A stretch of DNA of 47,474 nucleotides. Origin: Lachnospiraceae bacterium (GTDB lineage: Bacteria > Bacillota > Clostridia > Lachnospirales > Lachnospiraceae). Position 1 is the stretch's first letter; each line of letters starts with the position of its first letter. The stretch covers positions 1-47,474 of the forward strand of contig JAAWCE010000053.1 in the NCBI GenBank assembly GCA_022793065.1, in the 5' to 3' direction. The notes beneath the pieces were generated by a model, which saw only the letters and a list, made by a program, of their open reading frames with translations, had not been told where the DNA came from and did not search any database. Positions 32,429 to 40,269 of the stretch are shown in pieces. Position numbers and translations under genes: made by a program.

Positions 32429-34300
32429 ATGTTTGGAAAACAGAGGATTCAGGAACAAAAATTACAAAACAAAGCATTGTTGAATGTGGTAGCTCCAATG
32501 GGAATAGGGTTTGCTAAGAATAGCCTTGATTTGGGAGAAAATAGGGGAAAGGTGTTTGGTTTGATTCATTATCCGCAGAAAGTGGAAGTGGAATGGCTGT
32601 CTAAAATTACTAATATACCAGCAACCGTTGTAGCTATTGGCTGGAGGCCGGTGGATAACGCAAATCTTATCAATGCAATTTCTCGCAGTGTGGTTTGGCA
32701 AAGGGGGATTGCGGATGGGGCAAAAGATCCCTTATCCCGTCAAAGGGCGGAAAAGGCGGCGGATGACGGAGAGAATATTATAATGCAGATTGACAGGGAG
32801 GGAGAGACGGTGGGGCTGATGAGTGTTGCCATAATGCCCATTGCCAAAGACGAAAAAATGTTCAAGAGAGCGTGCCGTTGTGCGGAGAGCATTGTAAGTG
32901 TGATGAAATGTAAGATGCGTGTAATATCGAATCTTCAGAAAGAAGGTTTCCGGCATATATCTCCTTCATTTCCTATGGAACAGAAGATAGAAGGAATTTT
33001 ACAGAGAATAGTGCCAATGTCTACGTTTGTAGGAGGTTTTCCCTTTGCCGGTAGTGGGTTTAATGATGGAAATGGTATTTATTTTGCACAGGATACCAGT
33101 GGAGGGCTGGTCATTGTGGATACCTGGAAACGGGGCGGTGATCGGACAAACAGTAATTTTGTCATTATGGGAAATTCTGGTGTGGGCAAGTCCACTGCAA
33201 TTAAACATATCATACTTTCAGAATTTATGCGAGGAACAAAAATCTTTGTGATTGATCCTGAAAGTGAATATAGAGAACTCTGTCAAAATCTGGGTGGGCA
33301 ATGGGTAAATGCGGTGGGTGGTTCCAGGGGGATGATTAATCCTTTGCAGGTTCGTCCTTCACCCAAGGATGATGAACAGGAAACAGAGTGTGGAAGGCTG
33401 TATCCGGATGAACAGTGCAGTGTGGAGGAAAATCCAGAAAGAAAACTTTCTCAGTTGGCCATGCACATGAAGAACCTTGAGATATTTTTCAGTCTTTATA
33501 TTCCTTCTATTACAGACATGCAGAGAGCAGTTTTGAAGAAATGTCTAGTGGAGCTTTATCAACGTTTTCATATTACATGGACTACGGATATTTCCGGCAT
33601 GTCTCCAGAGGATTTCCCTGTGTTTTCCGATCTTTACCAATTACTTAAGGAGAAGGCGGCAGAGGAAGGACAGGTATATAAGGAGCTTGCTTTACTGCTG
33701 TATGATTTGGCGGAAGGGGCAGATGGCTTTATCTGGAACGGCAGGAGCAGTGTGTCACAGGCAGGAGCCGGTAGTGAAGAAAATGGAGCAATTATGGTAT
33801 TGGATACCAACGCTTTACAGGGAACCGGAGATCATATTAAAAGGACACAGTATTTTAATCTCTTGACCTGGTGTTGGGAACAGATAAGCAGAGATAGGAA
33901 GGAACGTGTGATGTTGGTCTGTGACGAGGCATATTTGATGATAGACCAGAATGTGCCCCAGTCCTTAGTGTATCTTAGGAATATGATGAAACGGGCTAGG
34001 AAGTATGAGGGCGTATTGGCGATTGTCTCACACAGTATGGTTGATTTTCTCAGTGATAGTGTCAGACAGTATGGGCAGGCGCTATTGGATATTCCATGTT
34101 ATAAGGTGCTGATGGGGACGGATGGCAGAAACTTGAAGGAAACCACAGAACTATATGATTTGACAGAGGCGGAACAGGAAATTCTTCTGGCAAGGAAACG
34201 GGGACACGCTTTGTTTATGGTAGGGGCGAAGCGTCTGCATATTCATTTTGTGATTCCAGACTATAAGATGAAGTATATGGGTGGGGCAGGAGGAAGATAA
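32429..34300 (+). CDS. virB4: VirB4-type conjugation ATPase
   Basis: A 623-residue ATPase of the T4SS channel with Walker A GNSGVGKST at 248 and Walker B VMLVCDEAYLM (D499/E500), followed by the arginine-rich LRNMMKRARKYEG. The N-terminal 200 residues lack the membrane-proximal part, which is supplied by the preceding gene. ATG 32429 is spaced correctly from ggagag; the frame starts at 32411. The leader contains a CCGCTCC.../GGATGCGG hairpin near 32341-32362. Confidence 0.94.
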   Translation: MFGKQRIQEQKLQNKALLNVVAPMGIGFAKNSLDLGENRGKVFGLIHYPQKVEVEWLSKITNIPATVVAIGWRPVDNANLINAISRSVVWQRGIADGAKDPLSRQRAEKAADDGENIIMQIDREGETVGLMSVAIMPIAKDEKMFKRACRCAESIVSVMKCKMRVISNLQKEGFRHISPSFPMEQKIEGILQRIVPMSTFVGGFPFAGSGFNDGNGIYFAQDTSGGLVIVDTWKRGGDRTNSNFVIMGNSGVGKSTAIKHIILSEFMRGTKIFVIDPESEYRELCQNLGGQWVNAVGGSRGMINPLQVRPSPKDDEQETECGRLYPDEQCSVEENPERKLSQLAMHMKNLEIFFSLYIPSITDMQRAVLKKCLVELYQRFHITWTTDISGMSPEDFPVFSDLYQLLKEKAAEEGQVYKELALLLYDLAEGADGFIWNGRSSVSQAGAGSEENGAIMVLDTNALQGTGDHIKRTQYFNLLTWCWEQISRDRKERVMLVCDEAYLMIDQNVPQSLVYLRNMMKRARKYEGVLAIVSHSMVDFLSDSVRQYGQALLDIPCYKVLMGTDGRNLKETTELYDLTEAEQEILLARKRGHALFMVGAKRLHIHFVIPDYKMKYMGGAGGR

Positions 34301-34386
34301 AAATTGAAAGAAATATTAAAAAGTAGTGGTTGCTATCTGCATATGGAGTGGAGTTTGCTAAAGGGAATAGGGAAAGAGAGGGTTGT

Positions 34387-35214
34387 ATGGCTTTAGATCC
34401 GGTCACGGTAAAAGTATTGATACATATGGCTGCACAGGCCACAGACCGTGAACAGGCATGGAAGCGTATAGTGATTTTGATTTTTACACCGGTGGTTGTT
34501 TTGCTGATATTGATTGTATTTATCATGTACTTATTGACAAGTCCCCTTTCGCTATTTTCAGAATGGATGTTATCAGAAGGCGAGCTGGAGGCCATAGAAT
34601 CCATTCAGCAGGAATATGGATATCATCAGGATATTGGAATTTACGAGAAGGATAATTTGGAGGATATGGACCAGTCTTTGGAGGGAGAAATATTTACAGA
34701 TGGGGACATGGAAGTAGTGTATTATAGCCAGCTTGATGAACGGTGGAGGGAGGAAATGTATGGAACATCTGGTACAATAGGACAGGCTGGTTGCGGCCCG
34801 ACTGCCGTAGCAATGGTGATTTCTACTTTGACAGGGGAGGCTCATGATCCGGAGGAATTGGCCCAATGGTCTGCGGCGCATGGATACCGATGCGAGGGAC
34901 ATGGTTCTTATCATAGCCTGATTCCGGCGGCTGCATCCGCATATGGTTTGGACTGTAAAGGAGATTTGACAGCGCAGGAGGTTGTGGATGCGCTTGCTGC
35001 CGGTAATATTGTGATAGTGATTATGGGAAAGGGACATTTTACAAGCAACGGACACTTTATTGTGCTGCGAGGAATCACCAGGGAAGGAAAAATTTTAGTG
35101 GCTGATCCAGCCAGTTATGAGAGAAGTGTGCAAGAATGGGAGTTCTCTGTCATTGCGGAAGAAGCCAACAAGTTTGCCGGTGCAGGCGGACCTTATTGGG
35201 CTATTAGTAAGTAA
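34387..35214 (+). CDS. Membrane-anchored C39-like peptidase
   Basis: A 275-residue protein with an N-terminal cytoplasmic part (MALDPVTVKVL), one membrane helix (residues about 33-55) and an extracellular papain-like domain of the C39 type: C136 in GQAGCGPTAVAM, H223 in GHFIVLRG and D240 in VADPAS. In this position ICEs usually carry a VirB1-like wall hydrolase. A protease or peptidoglycan amidase that opens the wall for the channel is a fair guess. Confidence 0.82.
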   Translation: MALDPVTVKVLIHMAAQATDREQAWKRIVILIFTPVVVLLILIVFIMYLLTSPLSLFSEWMLSEGELEAIESIQQEYGYHQDIGIYEKDNLEDMDQSLEGEIFTDGDMEVVYYSQLDERWREEMYGTSGTIGQAGCGPTAVAMVISTLTGEAHDPEELAQWSAAHGYRCEGHGSYHSLIPAAASAYGLDCKGDLTAQEVVDALAAGNIVIVIMGKGHFTSNGHFIVLRGITREGKILVADPASYERSVQEWEFSVIAEEANKFAGAGGPYWAISK

Positions 35215-35229
35215 TGGAGAAAGGTGGTA

Positions 35230-36321
35230 ATGGGGAAATCGAAAAAAAGGTCAGAAATATTAAGAAACAAGTATGGAATACCGGGGCTTGATATGATAAA
35301 AGGAGGTTGTCGGGATATGGTTTTATATTTATCATCTCCCCAGCACAGGAATTTGCTGGATTTTATTGATTTTAGTGAACAGGAAAACGGTCAGGCAGTG
35401 AAAAAAATGGTGGGAAAATTTGTATTAAAGCAGTTTGTGATATATGATATGCGAAATTTTTCCCATTTTACGGATGTGGTATTGGATCGTATTGCTTTTG
35501 AGGATACTGATGCGGAATTTGGACAGGCGATTGAGGCTTTTTTGACAATGTATCCTTTGCATGTGACAGTCATTTATGAAGGTTTGTCACAAAAGGAGCC
35601 TTTGTTTCAGATGTTGCTTGACTGCGGCGTGGGAAATATTGTGTGTGGTTCTGAGATTTTGGAAATACAACGGGAGATAAATGAGTGCTTGAGCGGAAAA
35701 GGAATGACAAGGTATCTATCAGAAGATTGGCAGAACAAAAAAGAGGTTATGGAGCAATATCAGTTTGGGTGTAAAAATGTGGTGGTGGCTGTAGTAGGAG
35801 CACAATCAAGAATTGGGACAACTGCTATAGCCATTGGACTATGCGCATGGCTGGCGCATGTGGGTGCTTCAGTCTGCTATGTAGAAGACAATCACAGTGG
35901 GCATTTGGATGTTTTGGCACATAGCTATGGTATGGAGCAGGATGATATGAAAGGATGGTTTTTTGAGGGGGTTCGGTATAGAAAAAAGGAATGTCAGGAG
36001 GATGTGAATTTTCTGGTGTATGATTTAGGTAGTGATTTAAAAGGGCAAAGTGATATATTGAAGCGAGCAGAAGTAAAGATTCTGGTCTGCGGTACAAAAC
36101 CCCATGAATTAGGATATACTGTACGCTTGCAAAGACAGCTTGCAGAAATCCATGCCTGGTTATTCTGTCCTTTTGTAGCGGAGGGAAGCAGGATGGAGCT
36201 GGGAGAGGCTTTGGAGAATAATTTTCACAAGGTGTTATTTGGAGAGTATCAGCCGGAAATGACTGATTGTGGCTGCAATAAAGAGGTTTATAGGACACTG
36301 ATGGGAAAATATCTTATGTAG
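35230..36321 (+). CDS. Receiver-like/ParA-like protein with degenerate P-loop
   Basis: 363 residues. The N-terminal half (about residues 30-155) looks like a receiver-type domain lacking clear phosphorylation residues. The second half is MinD/ParA-like, but the P-loop reads GAQSRIGTT (190-198), with Arg-Ile in place of the usual Gly-Lys, so ATP hydrolysis is doubtful. The domain order matches full-length CpaE/TadZ, making it the second CpaE-like protein in the window. ATG 35230 follows aaaggtgg. Confidence 0.7.
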   Translation: MGKSKKRSEILRNKYGIPGLDMIKGGCRDMVLYLSSPQHRNLLDFIDFSEQENGQAVKKMVGKFVLKQFVIYDMRNFSHFTDVVLDRIAFEDTDAEFGQAIEAFLTMYPLHVTVIYEGLSQKEPLFQMLLDCGVGNIVCGSEILEIQREINECLSGKGMTRYLSEDWQNKKEVMEQYQFGCKNVVVAVVGAQSRIGTTAIAIGLCAWLAHVGASVCYVEDNHSGHLDVLAHSYGMEQDDMKGWFFEGVRYRKKECQEDVNFLVYDLGSDLKGQSDILKRAEVKILVCGTKPHELGYTVRLQRQLAEIHAWLFCPFVAEGSRMELGEALENNFHKVLFGEYQPEMTDCGCNKEVYRTLMGKYLM

Positions 36322-36328
36322 GTGAATG

Positions 36329-36448
36329 TCAAGTAGATGTGAAAATGGAAAAAATGGCATCCACTTGAGAGTACCCAAAACTATTTATAGGCACATTTCC
36401 AAGTGACAATAAGTAGTTCTTAGAAAAGTGGGGACTGTCAGGTGGATG
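36329..36448 (+). promoter_or_regulatory. Competing-stem leader (possible attenuator)
   Basis: CATCCACTTGA (36358-36368) can pair with TCAAGTAGATG just upstream (36329-36339, one A-C mismatch) or with TCAGGTGGATG further downstream (36438-36448, fully paired with one G-U). The two folds exclude each other. The downstream arm lies just before the ribosome site of the HTH gene, so the choice could control its translation. Confidence 0.45.
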
Positions 36449-36474
36449 CGGAACAGGGATAGGAGAGAAATCAA

Positions 36475-37551
36475 ATGATGACGAAACAGGCAAAATTAAA
36501 GAAGCAGGCTTATGAAAGTGATTTGAAAAGCCGTTCACTTTCAGTATTATTGTATTTAATTGATCGTTCAAATAAGGAATTGACTTGCTTTCCGGCGATA
36601 CCAACTATGGCGGAACAGCTTCATATTTCGGAATCTACTGTAAAGCGTTCTTTACGGGAATTGGCGGAGAAAGGATACATAAAGAAGGAATCCCGTTTCA
36701 GGGAAAAGAACAGAGGGCAGTCCAGCAATCTATATACTTTAATTCTATTTGAAGGTCAGATTGTCAAAGACAGTATCATAATGTCTACAAAGGACAGCAT
36801 GGAAAGGAAGCAAGATGAAGAAGAATTAGAGGAAGTTCAAGTGAATTATATTGATTTTGCAATGTTACAAAGGCAGAAGGAAAGCTATCATGTAGCAGAA
36901 AAAGAGCAAATACAAAAGCAGGAAACGTGTGAGGCAAAAGAGCAGGGACAAACAAAACTTTGCTATCAGAAACAGCAAGATGCTCAAGTGTGTGAGGAAT
37001 TCAAAGCAACAATACAGAAGCAAGAAGTTCTGCAAAACATGGAACAGGAGCAGCCGCAGGAATTTAAGCAGTCTCAGGAGCAAAGCCAGTTATTATTAAA
37101 GGGAAAAACTTTAGGGAAGTCGTCAGAAACAGCATCGTATGGGATAATATCTTTGTGTGGGGAAACAGTGGTAGAAGCAACGGATGAAACAGTTTCAGAA
37201 GAAGCAAGTTCAGTATTTTATATGGCGGATATTATGAAAATATTGGGTTTGGGGATTGATGTGATGAAAATGCCAGAAGTACTACGGGAAGTGAATAAAG
37301 CCATTTTATGGAAAGTGAGTGAAATTTTATACATCAAAAAATTTCATCATATGAAAATCGATAGGATTATCCAGCTATCAGATTTTTTTATGCAGAAGCA
37401 ATGGTGGCGGATATTTTTAAGGTTTCGGTATAAGAAGATTTGCTTTAATGAAAAGATTAATTTGAGTGTAGGAAAATTGAAAGATATATGGATATGTGGG
37501 ATGTTTCAACCAATGTGGCCGGGGGAGGGGGTCATCCAGGCACCCCCTTGA
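36475..37551 (+). CDS. HTH_36-like winged-helix protein
   Basis: A 358-residue protein. The N-terminal 85 residues form a winged-helix domain (LSVLLYLIDRSNK, TMAEQLHISESTVKRSLRELAEKGYI) like HTH_36/replication-initiator-type proteins of mobile elements. A long Gln/Glu-rich linker (residues about 120-215) follows, then a small helical basic C-terminus. It may start element replication or act as a regulator. ATG 36475 or 36478 follows aggagag. Its leader carries the gatgcggaac motif found in other leaders of this element. Confidence 0.72.
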   Translation: MMTKQAKLKKQAYESDLKSRSLSVLLYLIDRSNKELTCFPAIPTMAEQLHISESTVKRSLRELAEKGYIKKESRFREKNRGQSSNLYTLILFEGQIVKDSIIMSTKDSMERKQDEEELEEVQVNYIDFAMLQRQKESYHVAEKEQIQKQETCEAKEQGQTKLCYQKQQDAQVCEEFKATIQKQEVLQNMEQEQPQEFKQSQEQSQLLLKGKTLGKSSETASYGIISLCGETVVEATDETVSEEASSVFYMADIMKILGLGIDVMKMPEVLREVNKAILWKVSEILYIKKFHHMKIDRIIQLSDFFMQKQWWRIFLRFRYKKICFNEKINLSVGKLKDIWICGMFQPMWPGEGVIQAPP

Positions 37552-37560
37552 ACTGTTCAG
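37527..37560 (+). terminator. GC-rich hairpin at the end of the HTH gene
   Basis: GGGGGT (37527-37532) pairs with ACCCCC (37542-37547), inside the last codons. The following palindrome AACTGTTCAGTT leads into a T-poor region, so termination is uncertain. Confidence 0.4.
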
Positions 37561-37583
37561 TTTAACATGTAAAAAGCGTAAAA
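37549..37583. repeat. Copy 1 of a dispersed intergenic motif
   Basis: TGAACTGTT, nine bases, ATGTAAAA, three bases, GTAAAA. The same pattern with identical spacing occurs at 43610-43644. The two copies bracket the RHH/DUF6809/sigma/DinG block. Confidence 0.45.
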
Positions 37584-37637
37584 CTAAGTATAATAATCTG
37601 CGATAGATTGGTATTTAGTCTGTCAGAGCTGATTTTT

Positions 37638-37808
37638 TCATAATTCTTTTTTATCCTGTTCTCTTTTTAAAGATTCAATGCCGAGGCGTATTAGTTCTAA
37701 GGTGGCGGCAGAACGGCTTGGATAACGATTTTCAAAACGGAAGTCATCTATTTTTTTCAAAAGTTCTTCATCTACTGTAAGCGTAAAACGTGGTTTTTCA
37801 GTTGGCAT
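37638..37808 (-). CDS. Small RHH regulator, divergent
   Basis: Fifty-six residues beginning MPTEKPRFTLTVDEELLKKI and ending with a charged helix, a CopG/ParD-like ribbon-helix-helix protein. GGAGG lies about eight bases before the ATG at 37808. It is transcribed away from another small DNA-binding gene and shares a regulatory region with three related operators. Confidence 0.78.
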   Translation of the reverse strand: MPTEKPRFTLTVDEELLKKIDDFRFENRYPSRSAATLELIRLGIESLKREQDKKEL

Positions 37809-37830
37809 ATTTGTATCCTCCATGGTTCAT

Positions 37831-37859
37831 ATTATGTACCAGTTCACCACTGATGTCAA
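37831..37859 (-). promoter_or_regulatory. Promoter of the divergent RHH gene with operator in spacer
   Basis: On the minus strand, TTGACA (37854-37859), a 17-base spacer and CATAAT (37831-37836). The spacer holds GTGGTGAAC, one full half-site of the palindrome seen at 37896 and 37930. Transcription would start only a few bases before the ribosome site. Confidence 0.65.
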
Positions 37860-37888
37860 GCAACATCATGAGAAATGATAAAAAGCTA

Positions 37889-37918
37889 TTGACAAGTTCA
37901 CCACCGGTGAACTATAAT
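37889..37918 (+). promoter_or_regulatory. Consensus promoter with operator filling the spacer
   Basis: Perfect TTGACA (37889-37894) and TATAAT (37913-37918) flank an 18-base spacer that consists of the palindrome GTTCACCACCGGTGAAC (37896-37912). Repressor binding there would block RNA polymerase directly. Confidence 0.85.
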
Positions 37919-37929
37919 GAAAATGAAAG

Positions 37930-37946
37930 GTTCACCAGTGGTGAAC
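37930..37946. promoter_or_regulatory. Second palindromic operator
   Basis: GTTCACCAGTGGTGAAC, an 8-bp inverted repeat with a one-base centre, located just downstream of the promoter at 37889 and upstream of the ribosome site of the gene at 37965. Confidence 0.8.
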
Positions 37947-37964
37947 GTCGAAGGAGTGAGTAAT

Positions 37965-38186
37965 ATGCCAAAACATTTGAAAAAAATAACTTTTGTTTTT
38001 TCACCAGACATGGAGCCATTATTAGAAGAGATTAAAAAAGAAATGTTTTGTAGTTGTTCTCAGTCTGAAATGATTAGAACATTGGTAGAAGCAGGATGGA
38101 ACGCAGTTAGAGAAGGCCAGCAAAATATCTTGCCAAAACAAATTTTTTTTGAAGGTTCTGGGAAAGTGACAGAGTGGAAAGGATAA
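37965..38186 (+). CDS. Small RHH-like autoregulator
   Basis: Seventy-three residues (MPKHLKKITFVFSPDMEP... SQSEMIRTLVEAGW): a beta strand and two helices in ribbon-helix-helix order. It follows the operator-embedded promoter and is the likeliest ligand of the GTTCACC/GGTGAAC sites, together with the divergent RHH protein. aaggag precedes the ATG. Three DUF6809-like genes follow closely and may be controlled from the same promoter. Confidence 0.72.
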   Translation: MPKHLKKITFVFSPDMEPLLEEIKKEMFCSCSQSEMIRTLVEAGWNAVREGQQNILPKQIFFEGSGKVTEWKG

Positions 38187-38195
38187 GAAAAAGGG

Positions 38196-38474
38196 ATGGA
38201 AAAAATTTTAAGGGCATTTGCGAGTGGGCAGCTTCAAGTGGTTCAAGTAACCGAAAACAGAAGCCCTGAACGGGAAATGTTGTTAGAAAAAAGCTTTAAA
38301 CTGCACAAAGAGTTGGAGCAGAAATTGGGTGAGGTTGATCGGGAATTATTAGAGCATATGCTGGATGCCATTTCAGAAGAAAATTGTCGAAATGCGGAGG
38401 ATAAGTTTATCCGTGGGTATCGGCTGGGAGCTTTAATGATGATGGAAGTGTTTGCAGGCCAGGATACTTTTTAA
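38196..38474 (+). CDS. DUF6809-like protein, copy 1
   Basis: Ninety-two residues, helical and acidic, ending FIRGYRLGALMMMEVF. It belongs to what I remember as DUF6809, small Lachnospiraceae ICE proteins of unknown function. It starts nine bases after the RHH-like gene. Confidence 0.7.
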   Translation: MEKILRAFASGQLQVVQVTENRSPEREMLLEKSFKLHKELEQKLGEVDRELLEHMLDAISEENCRNAEDKFIRGYRLGALMMMEVFAGQDTF

Positions 38475-38490
38475 AGGAGAGTGGTATAAG

Positions 38491-38772
38491 ATGAACATAT
38501 TAGAAGCATTGTATAATGGGCATATTTGCCCTGTGGAAAATGTGATTCCTTCCAGTCCTAATTATCGTCCTATTGCGGAAGAAATCAGCAAAGGACGGGA
38601 GTATTTTCTTAGCAGGCTTTCGGACGAGGACAAAAAAAGGTTTGAAATGTGGAATCAAAAGGTATTTCAGTATGAGGAAATGGTGGAATACGCAAACTTC
38701 GCTTACGGTTTTAAATTAGGGATTATGTTATGGCATGAAGTATTTCAGGGAAGGGAAGTGTGTAACGAATGA
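38491..38772 (+). CDS. DUF6809-like protein, copy 2
   Basis: Ninety-three residues; its C-terminal FAYGFKLGIMLWHEVF aligns with the same region of copy 1, so the two are paralogues. ATG 38491 follows aaaggagag; the earlier ATG at 38452 lies within copy 1. The stop overlaps the next start by four bases (ATGA). Confidence 0.7.
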   Translation: MNILEALYNGHICPVENVIPSSPNYRPIAEEISKGREYFLSRLSDEDKKRFEMWNQKVFQYEEMVEYANFAYGFKLGIMLWHEVFQGREVCNE

Positions 38773-39059
38773 GGAAAGCAGGAAAAGAGAGATTGCTGGA
38801 TATTCTTTTGAATTTCAGGACGGTAAAAGCGTTGGATATTGCGCTTGAAAAGAGTAGTACTTATCAGGAAGCATTGAGACAGCAGGATAGAGTGTATGAA
38901 AGGTTAGAGAAAGCAGGATTAAGCAAAGAACAGACCATGATTGTTGAAAGGGTGATTTCTGCTGTCACTCATTGCGGCGCAATATATGGTAAGGTAGCCT
39001 ACAGATTAGGGATGCAAGATGGGGTAAGATTAATAAGGGAATTAAAAAAGATAAAATAA
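38769..39059 (+). CDS. DUF6809-like protein, copy 3
   Basis: Ninety-six residues, more basic and more diverged than copies 1 and 2, but with the same helical layout and an AYRLGMQDGVRL segment in the equivalent place. Translationally coupled to copy 2. A terminator follows at once. Confidence 0.62.
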   Translation: MRKAGKERLLDILLNFRTVKALDIALEKSSTYQEALRQQDRVYERLEKAGLSKEQTMIVERVISAVTHCGAIYGKVAYRLGMQDGVRLIRELKKIK

Positions 39060-39068
39060 TGTTATATC

Positions 39069-39111
39069 AAACAAGGGGCATTTTTTCAAAAGGATGCGCC
39101 TTGTTTATTTT
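39069..39111 (+). terminator. Rho-independent terminator after the DUF6809 genes
   Basis: Stem 39069-39080/39095-39106 with one mismatch, followed by TTTATTTT. Confidence 0.75.
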
Positions 39112-39507
39112 ATGTTATAGGACAAGCTTGTTTTTTCAGTTTTTCGGGAATGAAAAGTATTCAGACATGGATTGATAAAAATATGGTCATTGTTTAAAAG
39201 ACAGAATATAAAGACTATAGTTGTATAAATAAGAAGTAAATTGATAATTTATAAAAAATATATTTTGAAAAATATGAATTGTTAAAATAATATGTAATAA
39301 AACTTCATTTCATGCCATTTATATATAGAAGGGTATGTTTGCTGCCTTTTTTGATACCTGAAATGGCTGGCTGAAAATTTATTATAAATAGATTGTCAGT
39401 TTTACAAATGAATACGAGTTCTATATAAGGAAATTGTCATCAAAACTGGAAGAGGAATATCCCCTGAAGTTGTCCAGGGGAAAAAGAAAGCGTGTCATAG
39501 GTTAATG
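39112..39507. other. AT-rich intergenic region, possible small RNA
   Basis: No convincing ORF. The first 280 bases are very AT-rich with no clear structure. The last 100 bases hold a hairpin (39461-39466 with 39475-39480, CCCCTG/CAGGGG) and run into the strong terminator at 39508. This could be a small RNA, but no consensus promoter stands out. Confidence 0.3.
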
Positions 39508-39549
39508 AAAACCGCACCTTCCCATTCACCGGGAGGCGCGGTTTTTTTT
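39508..39549 (+). terminator. Strong rho-independent terminator
   Basis: AACCGC (39510-39515) pairs with GCGGTT (39538-39543), continued inward by CC/GG and CCC/GGG pairs, followed by eight T residues. Confidence 0.82.
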
Positions 39550-39596
39550 GACCGCATATTTATAAAAAAATTATATACTATTCTGTTTTTGCTGTC

Positions 39597-39641
39597 ACGG
39601 ATAGCAGGCTTGATTCCATTATGCCTGTTATCCGTTTTTTT
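39597..39641 (+). terminator. Second strong terminator in tandem
   Basis: A 13-bp stem (39597-39609 with 39623-39635, one G-T) followed by TTTTTT. Two strong terminators within 100 bases insulate the sigma-factor gene from upstream transcription. Confidence 0.82.
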
Positions 39642-39718
39642 GTTGTCTTTTTTCTTTATTCGTGGACCACCGCCATTCCCGGATTGAACTGAAAAATTTA
39701 ATTCGGGAGGAAAGGATA

Positions 39719-40207
39719 ATGCAATATTACAAAGACAGCGATTATGCCCTGAATAAATATAGTGAGGGCATTGTATATAAGTTTGCGGACAGAATTGTGG
39801 AGGTGACACAGGAAGATTATCTGCGAGCAAATCCGGATAAAACAGAGGAGGACTTTGCCGAGATAAAGGCTTTATCAGATGAGATTTATTATCAACAGGA
39901 TAGGCAGGAGCACCGAACAAACCGAAAAAATGTGAGTATCAGCGGAATGGAGGATTGTATAGGGGAGATCCCAGCATTGGATATGGAACTGATACGGGAA
40001 GGTGAAGAAAAGAAGGCCATGGATGCGGCAAAGAGGCTCCTTGAAAGTGGAGAATTGACACAAATACAGAAGAGGCGTTTCCTTCTGCACTTTTTTCGTG
40101 GATTATCCACCAGGCAGATTGCAAGGCTGGAGGGTGTCAGACAACAAACCATATGGGAAAGTTTATATTGGGCAGGAAAAAAACTGAAAAAATTTTATGA
40201 TAATTAA
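39719..40207 (+). CDS. Sigma-70-like regulator (ICE type)
   Basis: A 162-residue protein. The C-terminal 60 residues (TQIQKRRFLLHFFRG, STRQIARLEGVRQQTIWESL) form a sigma region 4-type helix-turn-helix. The N-terminal part lacks a clear region 2, so it may act as a regulator, not a full sigma factor. Proteins of this kind are common upstream of excision genes in Gram-positive ICEs. ATG 39719 follows gggaggaaagg. Confidence 0.8.
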   Translation: MQYYKDSDYALNKYSEGIVYKFADRIVEVTQEDYLRANPDKTEEDFAEIKALSDEIYYQQDRQEHRTNRKNVSISGMEDCIGEIPALDMELIREGEEKKAMDAAKRLLESGELTQIQKRRFLLHFFRGLSTRQIARLEGVRQQTIWESLYWAGKKLKKFYDN

Positions 40208-40269
40208 CCTGTCACCCCCCTTGTTTTTTGACGTTGGGTGAAGGGATTTTTCATTCCTTTGCCTGAACA

